A stretch of DNA of 64,000 bases from Planosporangium spinosum. Its GTDB lineage: Bacteria; Actinomycetota; Actinomycetes; Mycobacteriales; Micromonosporaceae. Under the pieces are notes generated by a model that saw only the letters and a program-made list of their open reading frames with translations, searched no databases and was not told the origin of the DNA. This document shows positions 1 through 8,000 of this stretch, one piece after another; positions within the stretch are counted from its first letter, which is position 1; every line of letters begins with the position of its first letter. The DNA is taken from the NCBI RefSeq assembly GCF_049999945.1, contig NZ_JBLYUB010000017.1, positions 62,001-126,000 of the forward strand, in the 5' to 3' direction. The position numbers and the translations under genes are program-made.

Positions 1-338
1 GGGTCGTCGCGGCCGTCGGTGGCGCCGTCCCGGGTGGTGCCGGCGCCGGCCCGGCCGCCCGGCGCACCGGCCCGGTCCCCGGACGCCTCGGACCGGCCGG
101 CAGCGCGGTCGGTGGCGGCGCGGTCGGTGGCGGCGCGGTCGGTCGTGTCGCGGTCCCTGGCGGCGCGGTCGGTGGTGCTCCGGCCGGTCCTGTCGCGGTC
201 GGTGGTGCTCCGGCCGGCCGGCGCGTCACCGACCATGGTCGACAGGACCGCGCCGAACCCGTCGGCGCTGCCGGTCCCGTCACCGCCACGGGCGGACGGG
301 CGCGGCATGGTCGCCGTGTTCACCGGGAGAACGGTCAC
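1..338 (-). CDS. fliK: FliK-like flagellar hook-length control protein (N-terminal part, truncated by window edge)
   Basis: The open frame starts at a GTG (336-338) that overlaps the stop of the upstream hydrolase gene as GTGA, so it is translationally coupled to the flagellar operon. The visible 112 residues begin MTVLPVNTATMPRPS and continue through a GFGAVLSTM segment into a low-complexity stretch built from short DRAAT/DR-type units. The DNA there repeats in 12-18 bp steps around 105-220. A low-complexity, Ala/Pro/Asp/Arg-rich N-terminal half placed after fliJ is what FliK proteins look like. No conserved C-terminal FliK domain is visible because the gene leaves the window, so the name rests on position and composition. 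Confidence 0.55.
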   Translation of the reverse strand, partial: MTVLPVNTATMPRPSARGGDGTGSADGFGAVLSTMVGDAPAGRSTTDRDRTGRSTTDRAARDRDTTDRAATDRAATDRAAGRSEASGDRAGAPGGRAGAGTTRDGATDGRDD

Positions 339-1384
339 GACGTCCCCCTTCCTTGCAGGGCGGCCAGCGCCGCCTGGACCTTGGGTACGTAGCTTTGCGT
401 CTCCGCGTACGGCGGGATGCCGCCGTACGTGCGGACCGCCCCGCCGCCGGCGTTGTAGGCGGCCAGGGCCAGCGGCACCGAGCCGAACTCGCGCAGGTTG
501 CCCGCCAGCAGCCGGGCGGCGCCGTCGATGGCCTGGGCCGGGTCGAACGGGTTCACCCCGAGACCACGGGCGGTGGACGGCATGAGCTGCATCAGCCCCT
601 GCGCGCCGGCCGGGCTGACCGCGCGCGGGTCGTACCCGGACTCGACCTTCGCCACGGCGGCGAGCAGGTTCTGCGGCAGGCCGTACTTCGCGGTGGCGGC
701 GGCGAAGGCGTCGGCGTACGGGACGCCGGCGGAGCCGGTCAGGCCAGCGATGCCGGCGGAGCCGGTCAGGCCAGCGATGCCGGCGGAGCCGGTCAGGCCA
801 GCGATGCCGGCGGTGCCCGACAGCGCCGGGGGGCGCAGCGCCGGCAGGACCGACGGTGCGGTGTCGGGCAGGATGCGCCGGATCGCGCTCGGTGTCTTGT
901 ACACGTTCTGGACCTTGACCACGTCGCCGGTCTGCGGCGCGGCGATCATCTTGCCGTCGCCGATGTAGATCGCGATGTGGTCGACGGGGGAGTTGAACGC
1001 CAGCAGGTCACCGGGCCTGGCCTGGGCCAGACTCGCCACCGGCTGCCCCTCACGCGCCTGGTCGGCGGCGATGCGCGGCAGCTTCACGCCCAGGTCGGCG
1101 TAGGCGCGCTGCACCAGCGAGGAGCAGTCCAGCCCCGTGGCCGGGTCGTTGCCGCCGAACACGTACGGCACGCCGAGGTACTTGCGCGCCGAGGCGACGA
1201 CGGCGTCCCCGGTCGCCGCGGAGCCGTAGCCGGCGGACGCGGTACCGTCCAGGGCCGACCAGGCCGACTGCGCGGAGCCGAGGGCGCTGGCGAACGCGCT
1301 GTCACCGACCGCGACGGCCGGCCGGTTGAGGCCGAGCTGCGTGCGCAGTTCGTGGACACGGTCCATGACGTCGACGACCGTCAT
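335..1384 (-). CDS. Two-domain peptidoglycan hydrolase: NlpC/P60 endopeptidase + lytic transglycosylase, in flagellar operon
   Basis: This 349-residue protein carries an NlpC/P60 cysteine peptidase domain at about residues 55-165, with Cys87 in GLDCSSL and His136 in VDHIAIY. A second SLT/lysozyme-like transglycosylase domain spans about 222-345, with catalytic Glu248 in KVESGYDP plus GLMQLMP and AYNAGGG. A linker of three GIAGLTGSA units separates them. No signal peptide is visible, so export may go through the flagellar apparatus, as for FlgJ. The gene starts at an ATG overlapping the fliJ stop (ATGA) and ends in a GTGA overlap with the fliK-like gene. The likely role is opening the wall for rod and hook assembly, replacing FlgJ. 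The domains are clear; the flagellar role is inferred from position. Confidence 0.9.
   Translation of the reverse strand: MTVVDVMDRVHELRTQLGLNRPAVAVGDSAFASALGSAQSAWSALDGTASAGYGSAATGDAVVASARKYLGVPYVFGGNDPATGLDCSSLVQRAYADLGVKLPRIAADQAREGQPVASLAQARPGDLLAFNSPVDHIAIYIGDGKMIAAPQTGDVVKVQNVYKTPSAIRRILPDTAPSVLPALRPPALSGTAGIAGLTGSAGIAGLTGSAGIAGLTGSAGVPYADAFAAATAKYGLPQNLLAAVAKVESGYDPRAVSPAGAQGLMQLMPSTARGLGVNPFDPAQAIDGAARLLAGNLREFGSVPLALAAYNAGGGAVRTYGGIPPYAETQSYVPKVQAALAALQGRGTS
725..805. repeat. 27-bp tandem repeat x3 inside the hydrolase gene
   Basis: Three exact 27-bp copies in frame encode the nine-residue unit GIAGLTGSA (cyclically permuted) in the linker between the peptidase and transglycosylase domains. 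Copy-number change would lengthen or shorten the linker without a frameshift. Confidence 0.95.
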
Positions 1385-1809
1385 CGGGTGTGGTTCCCCC
1401 CTCGGTTGCGGGTGCTGGTCAGGTCGTCGACCTCCCGCTGTTCGGCGGCCTGCTCGGCGGCCCGTTCGGCCTCGGCGTGGCGCTCGGCGAGCTTCTCCAC
1501 GATGCGCCGGCGGGTGGCGGCCGCGGTCAGGTCCTCGGTACGGGCGTCCACCGTCGCGTCGGCCTCGCCGGCCGCCGCCACCGCGATGGACAGCTCCCCG
1601 GCCATCGCCTGGCGGGCCCACATGGTGGCCGCGAACGCGACGCCGCTGGGCGAGTCGGGTCGGGGGCGGGCGCCGATCGCGGCGTCCATCCGGCGGACCC
1701 GTTCGGCGGCCTCGGCCGCCTCCCGGCGGGCGCGCAGCAGCTCGCCGCGCGCCGAGTTCTCCTGGACCAGCCGGGCGCGGAGCACGTCGCGCAGCCGGAA
1801 GCGCTTCAC
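1381..1809 (-). CDS. fliJ: FliJ-like flagellar export chaperone
   Basis: This small (142-residue) Arg/Glu/Ala-rich protein is predicted to be almost entirely helical or coiled-coil, beginning VKRFRLRDVLRARLVQE, which matches the FliJ N-terminal pattern (F-R-L-x-x-V-L). FliJ binds the FliI ATPase ring and escorts export substrates. The GTG start at 1807-1809 overlaps the fliI stop as GTGA; an upstream ATG at 1848 would lie inside fliI and has no support. The gene lies between fliI and the hydrolase gene. Sequence conservation in FliJ is low, so the call rests on size, coiled-coil character and operon order. Confidence 0.8.
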   Translation of the reverse strand: MKRFRLRDVLRARLVQENSARGELLRARREAAEAAERVRRMDAAIGARPRPDSPSGVAFAATMWARQAMAGELSIAVAAAGEADATVDARTEDLTAAATRRRIVEKLAERHAEAERAAEQAAEQREVDDLTSTRNRGGNHTR

Positions 1810-3122
1810 GCGGCACCTCCGCTCACCAGGGCGGCCAGTGCCGCCCACGCCTGCCCGGCCGTGCTCGGGTCGTCGAGGTCCTGGCGCAGGAACGCGTTGA
1901 TCGCCGGCATCAGCGCGGCGGCCCGGTCGGCGTCGGGGTTGGTACCCGGTACGTAGGCGCCGATCTCGACCAGCTCCCGGACGTCGCGGTACGCCGCGAG
2001 CAGCCGGCGCAGCTCCATGGCGGCGGCGCGCTGCTCGCGGGTGGTGACCGCGTTCGCCACCCGGGACACCGACTCCAGCACGTCGATGCTGGGGAAGTGG
2101 CCGGAGGTGGCGAGCCGGCGGGTCAGGACGACGTGACCGTCCAGGATGGACCGGGCGGCGTCGGCGATCGGCTCGTTGTGGTCGTCGCCGTCGACCAGCA
2201 CGGTGTACAGGCCGGTGATGGTGCCCGTCGCGCCCGGCCCGGCGCGCTCCAGCAGCCGGGGGAGCAGGGCGAAGACCGACGGCGGGTACCCGCGGGTGGC
2301 CGGCGGCTCGCCGGCGGACAGCCCGACCTCGCGCTGCGCCATCGCGGCGCGGGTGAGGCTGTCCATCATCAGCAGGACGTCACGGCCCTGGTCGCGGAAC
2401 CACTCCGCGATCCGGGTGGCCACGAAGCAGGCGCGCAGGCGGACCAGTGGGGGCTGGTCGGACGTGGCGACCACGACCACCGAGCGGGCCAGGCCCTCCG
2501 GCCCCAGGTCGTTCTCGATGAACTCGCGTACCTCGCGACCCCGCTCGCCGACCAGCGCGATCACGCTGATCTCGGCGTCGGTACCGCGGGTGATCATCGA
2601 CAGCAGGCTGGACTTGCCCACGCCCGAGCCGGCGAAGATGCCCATCCGCTGACCGCGCCCGGCCGGGATGAGGGTGTCGAGGGCGCGGACACCCAGCGAC
2701 AGCGGCTCGTCCACCCGCTTGCGGGCCAGCGCGTTCGGGGCGGCCTGGTCCACGCCGACGCGCTCGCCGCCGGACAGCTCCGGCCCGCCGTCCATCGGCC
2801 GGCCGAGCCCGTCGAGGACGCGCCCGCGCAGGTGGTCGCCGACGGTCACCCGGAGCGGGCCGCCGGTCGACACGACCGGGTTCCCGGCGCCGATGCCGTC
2901 CAGCGGGCCCAGCGGCAGGCAGGTGAGCTGCTCGCCGTCGATCGCGACGACCTCGGCGTGAACGGGCTGACCGCCGGTGTCCACCGATACCAGGTCGCCG
3001 ACCCGGCCGGGGAGGCCGCGGACCGCGACCGACAGGCCCAGCACGCTGCTGACCCGTCCCGTCACCAGCGGCCTGGCGGCGGCGGCGCCACGGTGCAGGC
3101 GCTGCTGCAGGGTGGCTGTCAC
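1806..3122 (-). CDS. fliI: Flagellum-specific type III export ATPase FliI
   Basis: This 438-residue protein is a RecA-fold ATPase of the F1-beta/FliI family. It has a beta-barrel N-terminal domain (residues 15-100), a Walker A motif GSGVGKSS at 165-172, the VGERGREVREF segment, and a Walker B region DVLLMMDSLTR. The C-terminal end PSIDVLESVSR is typical of FliI/SctN. It energises export of rod, hook and filament subunits at the cytoplasmic face of the basal body. The start chosen is the GTG at 3120-3122, which forms a GTGA overlap with the fliH stop; the longer frame upstream lies inside fliH. Confidence 0.96.
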   Translation of the reverse strand: MTATLQQRLHRGAAAARPLVTGRVSSVLGLSVAVRGLPGRVGDLVSVDTGGQPVHAEVVAIDGEQLTCLPLGPLDGIGAGNPVVSTGGPLRVTVGDHLRGRVLDGLGRPMDGGPELSGGERVGVDQAAPNALARKRVDEPLSLGVRALDTLIPAGRGQRMGIFAGSGVGKSSLLSMITRGTDAEISVIALVGERGREVREFIENDLGPEGLARSVVVVATSDQPPLVRLRACFVATRIAEWFRDQGRDVLLMMDSLTRAAMAQREVGLSAGEPPATRGYPPSVFALLPRLLERAGPGATGTITGLYTVLVDGDDHNEPIADAARSILDGHVVLTRRLATSGHFPSIDVLESVSRVANAVTTREQRAAAMELRRLLAAYRDVRELVEIGAYVPGTNPDADRAAALMPAINAFLRQDLDDPSTAGQAWAALAALVSGGAA

Positions 3123-3787
3123 AGTCCCAGTACCTCCCGTGCCCGGGCGAGCGCCGGCGCGATCCGGGCGTCGACGGTGGTGACGTCGCACTCGGCGACC
3201 GCGTCCCCCGGTTGGAGGCCCGGATCGGCCAGGAGTGTGACCGTACGTCCGTCCATTTCGACAGACCGGAGTTGTCCGCCGGTCACCGTCGCGTGATCGG
3301 CCGGGTGCAGGCGTACCGTGACCGGCCGGCCGGCAGGGGCCAGCGCGAGCGCCCGGGCCACCGCGTCGCGGCCGGGGTCGGCGGCGACCGCCAGCTCCCG
3401 GCCGATGACCGCCTCGGCGAGAGCGAACGCCGTACGCACGATGAGGTCCTCGAGCTCGGTCGCCACCGGCACCATCTGCCGCTCCAGATGCGCCACGGCC
3501 CGGCTGACGGCGCTGAGCGCCTGCTCCACCCGCAGCGCCTGCATCTCCGCCTGCTCGCGGACCTGCGCGGCGGTCTGTTCGCGGGCGGCCCGGGCGGCCA
3601 CCTCGGCCTCCCGGCGACCTTGTGCCCAGCCGGTCGCGTAGCCGGCGGACTGCGCCTCGGCGCGCAGCCGGTGGGCGACCTCGTTGGGCAGTGTGGGCTG
3701 CTCGCGCAGGTCCACGTCGAACCGGACGGCGGCCACCGCCCGGTCGCCCCGGACCACGGTCTCAGGCAACGAACTCGTCATCGTCAC
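3119..3787 (-). CDS. fliH: Flagellar export regulator FliH
   Basis: This 222-residue protein has a helical, Ala/Glu-rich centre (residues about 45-110, coiled coil) and a C-terminal FliH/V-ATPase-E-like domain with VTVRLHPADHATVTGG near 150-165. FliH holds the FliI ATPase inactive and links it to the export gate. Two in-frame ATGs (3787 and 3781) overlap the end of fliG by 20-26 nt, so either start implies translational coupling. The order fliG-fliH-fliI is canonical. Confidence 0.88.
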   Translation of the reverse strand: MTMTSSLPETVVRGDRAVAAVRFDVDLREQPTLPNEVAHRLRAEAQSAGYATGWAQGRREAEVAARAAREQTAAQVREQAEMQALRVEQALSAVSRAVAHLERQMVPVATELEDLIVRTAFALAEAVIGRELAVAADPGRDAVARALALAPAGRPVTVRLHPADHATVTGGQLRSVEMDGRTVTLLADPGLQPGDAVAECDVTTVDARIAPALARAREVLGL

Positions 3788-4778
3788 CCCGCCTGATCAT
3801 GATCTGGCCCGACTCCTCGAGGGTGCGGATGACCTGGACGATCTTGGCCTGGGCCTCCTCGACCTGGCGCAGGCGTACCGCGCCGAGCATGTCGATCTCG
3901 TCGACGAGGTTCTCGGCGGCACGCTCGGACAGGTTGCGGGTGACCTTCTCGCGGACGTCCTCGCGCACACCCTTGAGGGCGGTCGCCAGGTCGCCGGTCT
4001 CCACCTGCCGCAGCACGAGCTGGACGGCGCGGTCGTCGAGGCTGGTGATGTCCTCGAACATGAACATCTTGGAGCGGACCTCCTCGGCCAGCTCCGGGTC
4101 GCGGGCGGCGAGACCCTCCATGATGAGCCGTTCGGTGGCGCGGTCGGCGCGGTTGATGATGTCGACCAGCGGCTGGAGACCGCCGACCGCGGACAGGTCG
4201 CTGGGCTGCAGCACCGAGGAGAGCTTGCGCTCCAGGGTCGCCTCGACCTGCCGGATGATGTCCGGCGAGGTACGGTCCATGACCGCGATGCGGTGCGCGA
4301 CGTCGGCCTGCAGCTCGCCGGCGAGGCCGGACAGGATCTGCGAGGCCATCGCGGCCGGCATGTGCGCCAGCACCAGCGCGATGGTCTGCGGGTGCTCGTC
4401 CTGCACGAACGACAGCACCTGGCGCGGGTCGGCCTTCTGCAGGAAGCCGAACGGCATCTCGACGAAGGCCGCCGACAGCCGGCCGACCACGGCCTCGGCC
4501 GCCTCCCGGCCGAGCGAGGCCTCCAGCAGCTCCTTGGCGTAGTCCATACCGCCCTGGTGGGCGTACTGGTGCGCCATGGTCATGTCGTGGAACTCGTCGA
4601 GTACGCGGCCGGCGGTCTCGGCGTCGATCGTGCCGAGCCGCATGATCTCGGCGGTGATCTCCTCGACCTCGGTCTCGCGCATCTGCGCCAGGACCTTGGC
4701 CGACTGCTCCTTGCCCATCTGCACGAGCATGATCGCGGCCTTGCGCACACCGGAGATCTGCGCGGTGTCGGTCGACAT
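3762..4778 (-). CDS. fliG: Flagellar motor switch protein FliG
   Basis: The 338-residue length is standard for FliG. The N-terminal domain (GVRKAAIMLVQMGKEQ), the middle domain with the EHPQTIALVLAHM motif around residue 130, and the C-terminal torque domain with conserved charged residues (RSKMFMFEDI, DDRAVQLVLRQVE) are all present. FliG sits on the FliF ring and couples proton-driven stators to rotation; it also binds FliM for direction switching. It starts 2 nt after the fliF stop and ends overlapping fliH. Confidence 0.97.
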   Translation of the reverse strand: MSTDTAQISGVRKAAIMLVQMGKEQSAKVLAQMRETEVEEITAEIMRLGTIDAETAGRVLDEFHDMTMAHQYAHQGGMDYAKELLEASLGREAAEAVVGRLSAAFVEMPFGFLQKADPRQVLSFVQDEHPQTIALVLAHMPAAMASQILSGLAGELQADVAHRIAVMDRTSPDIIRQVEATLERKLSSVLQPSDLSAVGGLQPLVDIINRADRATERLIMEGLAARDPELAEEVRSKMFMFEDITSLDDRAVQLVLRQVETGDLATALKGVREDVREKVTRNLSERAAENLVDEIDMLGAVRLRQVEEAQAKIVQVIRTLEESGQIMIRRGDDDEFVA

Positions 4779-4780
4779 GG

Positions 4781-6397
4781 TCAGCTCCTCCGATCCGCGA
4801 GCCAGCCGCGCAGCACCTGGGCGACCTCTTCGGGCTGCTGCTCCACCAGGGAGGTGATGTCGCGCTGCCGCGCCTCACGCTCGGCGGCGGTGGCCCCGTC
4901 GTCGCCCGCCCCGCCCGGTGCGAGCGCGAGCCTGGCCTCCGCGTTGAGGTCGGCCTCGAGCGCCGCCCGTTCCGCCGCCTCGATCGCCATCCGCTCCTCG
5001 TTGGCCCGCGCGATATCGGCCTGCAGCCTGCGCAGGCCCTTGTTACGCCGCCGGGACCGCCACCAGGCGATCAGTGCCAGGAGTCCGATCGCCGCGACGA
5101 CCCCGCCGGTCTTGAGCACCGAGTACAGCTGTGCCTGCTGCTCGGCCTTCTTGGCCTCGGCGAGCGCGTCGGCGTTCGTCTTCGCCGCCGAGGTGTCGAA
5201 CGGCATCGTGCTCACGGCGATGGAGTCACCGCGGTTGGTGTCCAGCCCGACCGCCGATGACACCAGCTGCTGCACCTGCGCCTCGTCCACACCCTTGGCG
5301 GTGGCGCTGTCGAGCATCACCGCCACCGACAGCCGGCGTACCGACCCGGGGGCGGACTTGCGGGTCTCGGTGACCATGCCGACGGCGTTGTTGCGGGTCT
5401 CGGACTGCGAGTTGTACCCGTTGTTGGTGCCGGTACCGGCCGGTACCTGGATGTTATCCGGGCCCAGCACGCCGCTGCCCGGGGTGCCGCTGCCGGTGTA
5501 CGTCTCGGTCTTCTTCGTCTCCGCCAGCGGCGGGGTGCTCGGGTCGGCGATGTACTTCTGGGTCTTGGTCTCGGTCTGGTCGTAGTCGAGGTCGGCGGTG
5601 ACCTGCACGGCCGCGTGCCCGGTGCCGACCACCTGGTCCAGCATCCGCTGCAGCGAACCGGTCATCCGCTGCTCGAACGCCTGGGTCTGCTGGGTACGGG
5701 CGTCCGCGGCGCCGCTCGCGCCGGCGGCGTCCTGGGTGGACAGCACCTTGCCGTCCGCGCCGACGACGGTCACGTTGCTGGCGTCCAGCCCCGGCACGCT
5801 CGACGACACGAGGTGGACGATCGCCTGCGCCTGGGCGGCGCTCAGCTTCGCGCTCGGCGCGGTCTGCACCAGCACCGACGCGGTCGGCTTCTCCTGGTTG
5901 TCGGTGAAGACGTCCTTGGTGGGGATGGCCAGGTGCACGGCGGCCGCCTGCACGCCGGAGATCGACTTGATGGTCTTGTTCAGCTCGCCCTCCAGGGCCC
6001 GCTGGTAGCCGACCTGCTGCATGAAGTCACTGGTCATGACGCCCTGCTTGTCGAGCAGGGCGTACCCGCTGTCGGCCTGCGCCGGCAGGCCGGCGCCGCT
6101 GAGCTTGATGCGCTGCGCGTACACCTGGTCGGTCGGGACGGTGATCGTCTGGCCGCCGTTGGTGAGCTGGTAGGGCACCCCGTCGGCGTTGAGCTTGTCG
6201 ACGATCGCGCTGGCGTCGGCCGGCGCGAGGTTGGAGAACAGGGGAGCGTACGTGGGCTGTGCGGCCCAGGTGGCGAAGAAGTACCCGCCGATGCCCAGTG
6301 CGAGCACCGCGAAGACGGAGATCGCCTTCTGGCCGGGCGTGAACGATCCGAACGTCTCGACGGCGCGGCGGAGGGCGGCGGTGGCGCGGTCACGCAT
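4781..6397 (-). CDS. fliF: Flagellar MS-ring protein FliF
   Basis: This 538-residue membrane protein has transmembrane helices near residues 24-45 and about 433-452, flanking a large extracytoplasmic ring-building domain (PTYAPLFSNLAPADASAIV, then the YscJ/FliF fold). The cytoplasmic tail ends QPEEVAQVLRGWLADRRS, the FliG-binding helix. FliF forms the MS ring that templates the basal body. The ATG at 6395-6397 shares one base with the fliE stop. Confidence 0.97.
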   Translation of the reverse strand: MRDRATAALRRAVETFGSFTPGQKAISVFAVLALGIGGYFFATWAAQPTYAPLFSNLAPADASAIVDKLNADGVPYQLTNGGQTITVPTDQVYAQRIKLSGAGLPAQADSGYALLDKQGVMTSDFMQQVGYQRALEGELNKTIKSISGVQAAAVHLAIPTKDVFTDNQEKPTASVLVQTAPSAKLSAAQAQAIVHLVSSSVPGLDASNVTVVGADGKVLSTQDAAGASGAADARTQQTQAFEQRMTGSLQRMLDQVVGTGHAAVQVTADLDYDQTETKTQKYIADPSTPPLAETKKTETYTGSGTPGSGVLGPDNIQVPAGTGTNNGYNSQSETRNNAVGMVTETRKSAPGSVRRLSVAVMLDSATAKGVDEAQVQQLVSSAVGLDTNRGDSIAVSTMPFDTSAAKTNADALAEAKKAEQQAQLYSVLKTGGVVAAIGLLALIAWWRSRRRNKGLRRLQADIARANEERMAIEAAERAALEADLNAEARLALAPGGAGDDGATAAEREARQRDITSLVEQQPEEVAQVLRGWLADRRS

Positions 6398-6717
6398 CAG
6401 GCCTGCAACCTCATGATCTCGTTGAAGGCTTCGAGGGCCTTGTTACGTACCGCCACGGTCAGCTGGGTGGCCAGCGACGCCTGGGTGCTGGCGAGCATGT
6501 ACTCGGCCGGGTCGCTGAGCGTGCCCGTGGCGGCCTGGACGGCGAGGTCGTCGGCCCGGGTCTGCACCTGCTGCAACTGTTCGAGGCCGCGACCGAGCGC
6601 GGCGGCGAAGCCGGAGCCGGCGGAGGAGGACGGCGCGGCCGCCTCGGTACCCGACAGCGGCAGCGCGGGCGTGACGGCGCCGATGGCGCCGATGGCCTCG
6701 ATACCGGGCATGGTCAT
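6397..6717 (-). CDS. fliE: Flagellar hook-basal body adaptor FliE
   Basis: This 106-residue protein has a variable N-terminus and a conserved C-terminal half (FAAALGRGLEQLQQVQ, then LASTQASLATQLTVAVRNKALEAFNEIM) characteristic of FliE. FliE joins the MS ring to the rod. The start ATG at 6715-6717 overlaps the flgC stop as ATGA; the longer open frame upstream is inside flgC. Confidence 0.93.
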   Translation of the reverse strand: MTMPGIEAIGAIGAVTPALPLSGTEAAAPSSSAGSGFAAALGRGLEQLQQVQTRADDLAVQAATGTLSDPAEYMLASTQASLATQLTVAVRNKALEAFNEIMRLQA

Positions 6718-7133
6718 GCGGACCTCCCGAGCTGGAGTGCGGCCTCGTAGGCCGTCTTGGCCCGGTCGACCACGGCGAGGTTCGCCTGGTAGCCGCGCTG
6801 AGCCATGATCATCTGGACCATCTGGCCGCTCATGTCGATGTCGGGGTAGCGGACCATGCCGTCGGCGTCGGCGAGCGGGTTGTCCGGCTCGTACACCAGG
6901 CGGCCCTGGGCGTCGCCGAGCGCGATGCCGCCGACGGCGACCCCGGCGCCCTGGCCGGTGTTGGCGTCGGTCTGCGCCTGGGCCACGACGTAGCGGGCCT
7001 GGAAGGCGGCCGCGCTGGTCGGGCTCGCGTTGTTGAGGTTGGAGAGGTTGTCGGAGACCGCGTCGAGCCACTTGCGGTACACGGTCAGGCCGGTACCGGC
7101 GATGCCGATCGCGCCGAAGGTGGGGAGGGCCAT
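6714..7133 (-). CDS. flgC: Flagellar proximal rod protein FlgC
   Basis: This 139-residue protein has the rod/hook-family N-terminus (FGAIGIAGTGLTVYRKWLDAVSDNLSNLNNA) and the C-terminal FlgC motif (VRYPDIDMSGQMVQMIMAQRGY). With FlgB and FliE it builds the proximal rod. The start lies just 1 nt from the flgB stop. Confidence 0.95.
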   Translation of the reverse strand: MALPTFGAIGIAGTGLTVYRKWLDAVSDNLSNLNNASPTSAAAFQARYVVAQAQTDANTGQGAGVAVGGIALGDAQGRLVYEPDNPLADADGMVRYPDIDMSGQMVQMIMAQRGYQANLAVVDRAKTAYEAALQLGRSA

Positions 7134-7134
7134 G

Positions 7135-7485
7135 TCACGCAGTTCCCTTGATCACGGTGCCCAGCAGGCCGGCCTTGCTGTCCAGCGCGCGCAGCGCGAG
7201 CTGGTAGGCCAGGTTCGTGTTGATGTTCGACACCGTCTCTTCGTCGAGGTTGACGTTGTTGCCGTTGAGCCGGGTGGGTTCCAGCGACCGGTCGACGGAC
7301 GGCACCACGCCGGCGGGGTCGTCGCCGTTCGCGACGGCCGCGCCCAGGGCTCTTTCGAAGGAGACCTTCCGGGCGTGGAAGTTCGGTGTCTCAACGTTGG
7401 CGATGTTGTCCGCGGTCACGCGCTGCCGCAGGTTGAGCGCGGACAGGGCGGTGTGCAGAGCGACCGACGTGACGTCGTCCAGCAT
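7135..7485 (-). CDS. flgB: Flagellar proximal rod protein FlgB
   Basis: This 116-residue protein carries the rod-family N-terminal helix (LHTALSALNLRQRVTADNIANVETPNFHARKVSFE) and a C-terminal helix (NLAYQLALRALDSKAGLLGTVI), the FlgB pattern. It is first in the basal-body operon. The ATG at 7483-7485 has a GGGAG about 9 nt upstream. A FliA-type promoter (7567-7599) and a TcrA-box-like direct repeat (7602-7619) lie upstream, so this gene probably heads the transcript running through fliK. Confidence 0.93.
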   Translation of the reverse strand: MLDDVTSVALHTALSALNLRQRVTADNIANVETPNFHARKVSFERALGAAVANGDDPAGVVPSVDRSLEPTRLNGNNVNLDEETVSNINTNLAYQLALRALDSKAGLLGTVIKGTA

Positions 7486-7566
7486 CGGAGGCAGCTCCCT
7501 TCGGCGACTGACTGACGGGTCGCCGATCCATGGCGACGTAGGTGAGCGCTCCGTGCTCGCCGGTTC

Positions 7567-7599
7567 CCATCGGCAGCGGGCGCGGGCCTTGAAGACTTC
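7567..7599 (-). promoter_or_regulatory. FliA/WhiG-type promoter of flgB operon
   Basis: On the minus strand GAAGTCTTCA (7590-7599) is followed by 15 nt and then GCCGATGG (7567-7574). The same two blocks with 15-16 nt spacing precede fliC and flgN. The -10 block resembles the GCCGATAA of FliA/WhiG promoters. The predicted transcript start is about 75 nt upstream of flgB. Confidence 0.75.
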
Positions 7600-7601
7600 G
7601 A

Positions 7602-7619
7602 CGGTTGCCAAACGGGTGC
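7602..7619 (-). promoter_or_regulatory. Direct repeat matching the TcrA box motif, upstream of flgB promoter
   Basis: On the minus strand GCACCCG-TTTG-GCAACCG forms a perfect GCA(A/C)CCG-n4-GCA(A/C)CCG direct repeat, ending 2 nt before the -35 block of the flgB promoter. I recall this motif as the binding site of the Actinoplanes missouriensis response regulator TcrA. The position fits an activator site. Confidence 0.65.
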
Positions 7620-7648
7620 GCCCCCACCGCCGGGGGCGGAGGGGGCGC
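7618..7648 (-). terminator. Hairpin terminator after the fliD-fliS operon
   Basis: GCGCCCCC (7618-7625) pairs with GGGGGCGC (7641-7648) around a 15-nt loop that itself holds a small CCGCC/GGCGG pairing. It lies 22 nt past the stop of the last gene in the operon, with no clear T-run. Confidence 0.55.
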
Positions 7649-7669
7649 GGGTATCGGGGGAGCGGATGA

Positions 7670-7993
7670 CTACATGGCGGTGTCCACGTAGGCGGGTCGG
7701 GGTTGACCACTGTCGTACCCGGTGCCGATCCGCTCGGTGACCCGGGCCTGGCGGCGGTTGGTGACGATGGCGACCGCGATCGCCTCCGCCGCGTTGATCT
7801 GCCGGCCCAGGATCCGGTCGGCGCGCGGGCGCAGGTCGAGCGGCAGCGGGCCGAGTCCCGGAGGAGGCGTCCACGCGTCAGCGACCGGCAGGTCGGCCAG
7901 GAGGTGGCTGGTCTCCAGCAGCTTCTCGACCGTGGCCACGTCGGCCTCCAGCGCGTCGAGCGCGGCGACCCACGCTTCGTGCCAGTCGCTCAC
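7670..7993 (-). CDS. Uncharacterised 107-residue protein downstream of fliS (possible flagellar chaperone)
   Basis: I do not recognise the family. The protein begins MSDWHEAWVAALDALEADVATVEKLLE, a predicted helix of the length seen in small export chaperones (FliT-like). A Pro-rich centre and a second helix (QINAAEAIAVAIVTNRRQARV) follow. It starts 7 nt after fliS and is last in the fliD-fliS transcript, where many bacteria place fliT. A FliT-like role is therefore only a positional guess. No membrane segment or signal peptide is present. Confidence 0.75.
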   Translation of the reverse strand: MSDWHEAWVAALDALEADVATVEKLLETSHLLADLPVADAWTPPPGLGPLPLDLRPRADRILGRQINAAEAIAVAIVTNRRQARVTERIGTGYDSGQPRPAYVDTAM

Positions 7994-8000
7994 GGCCGGC

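Noticed and set aside
7486..7669. Cyclic-di-GMP or other riboswitch in the flgB leader
   Set aside because: The GCAACC and GGGAACC segments do not form the GEMM core; the region is better explained by a TcrA-like box, a promoter and a terminator.
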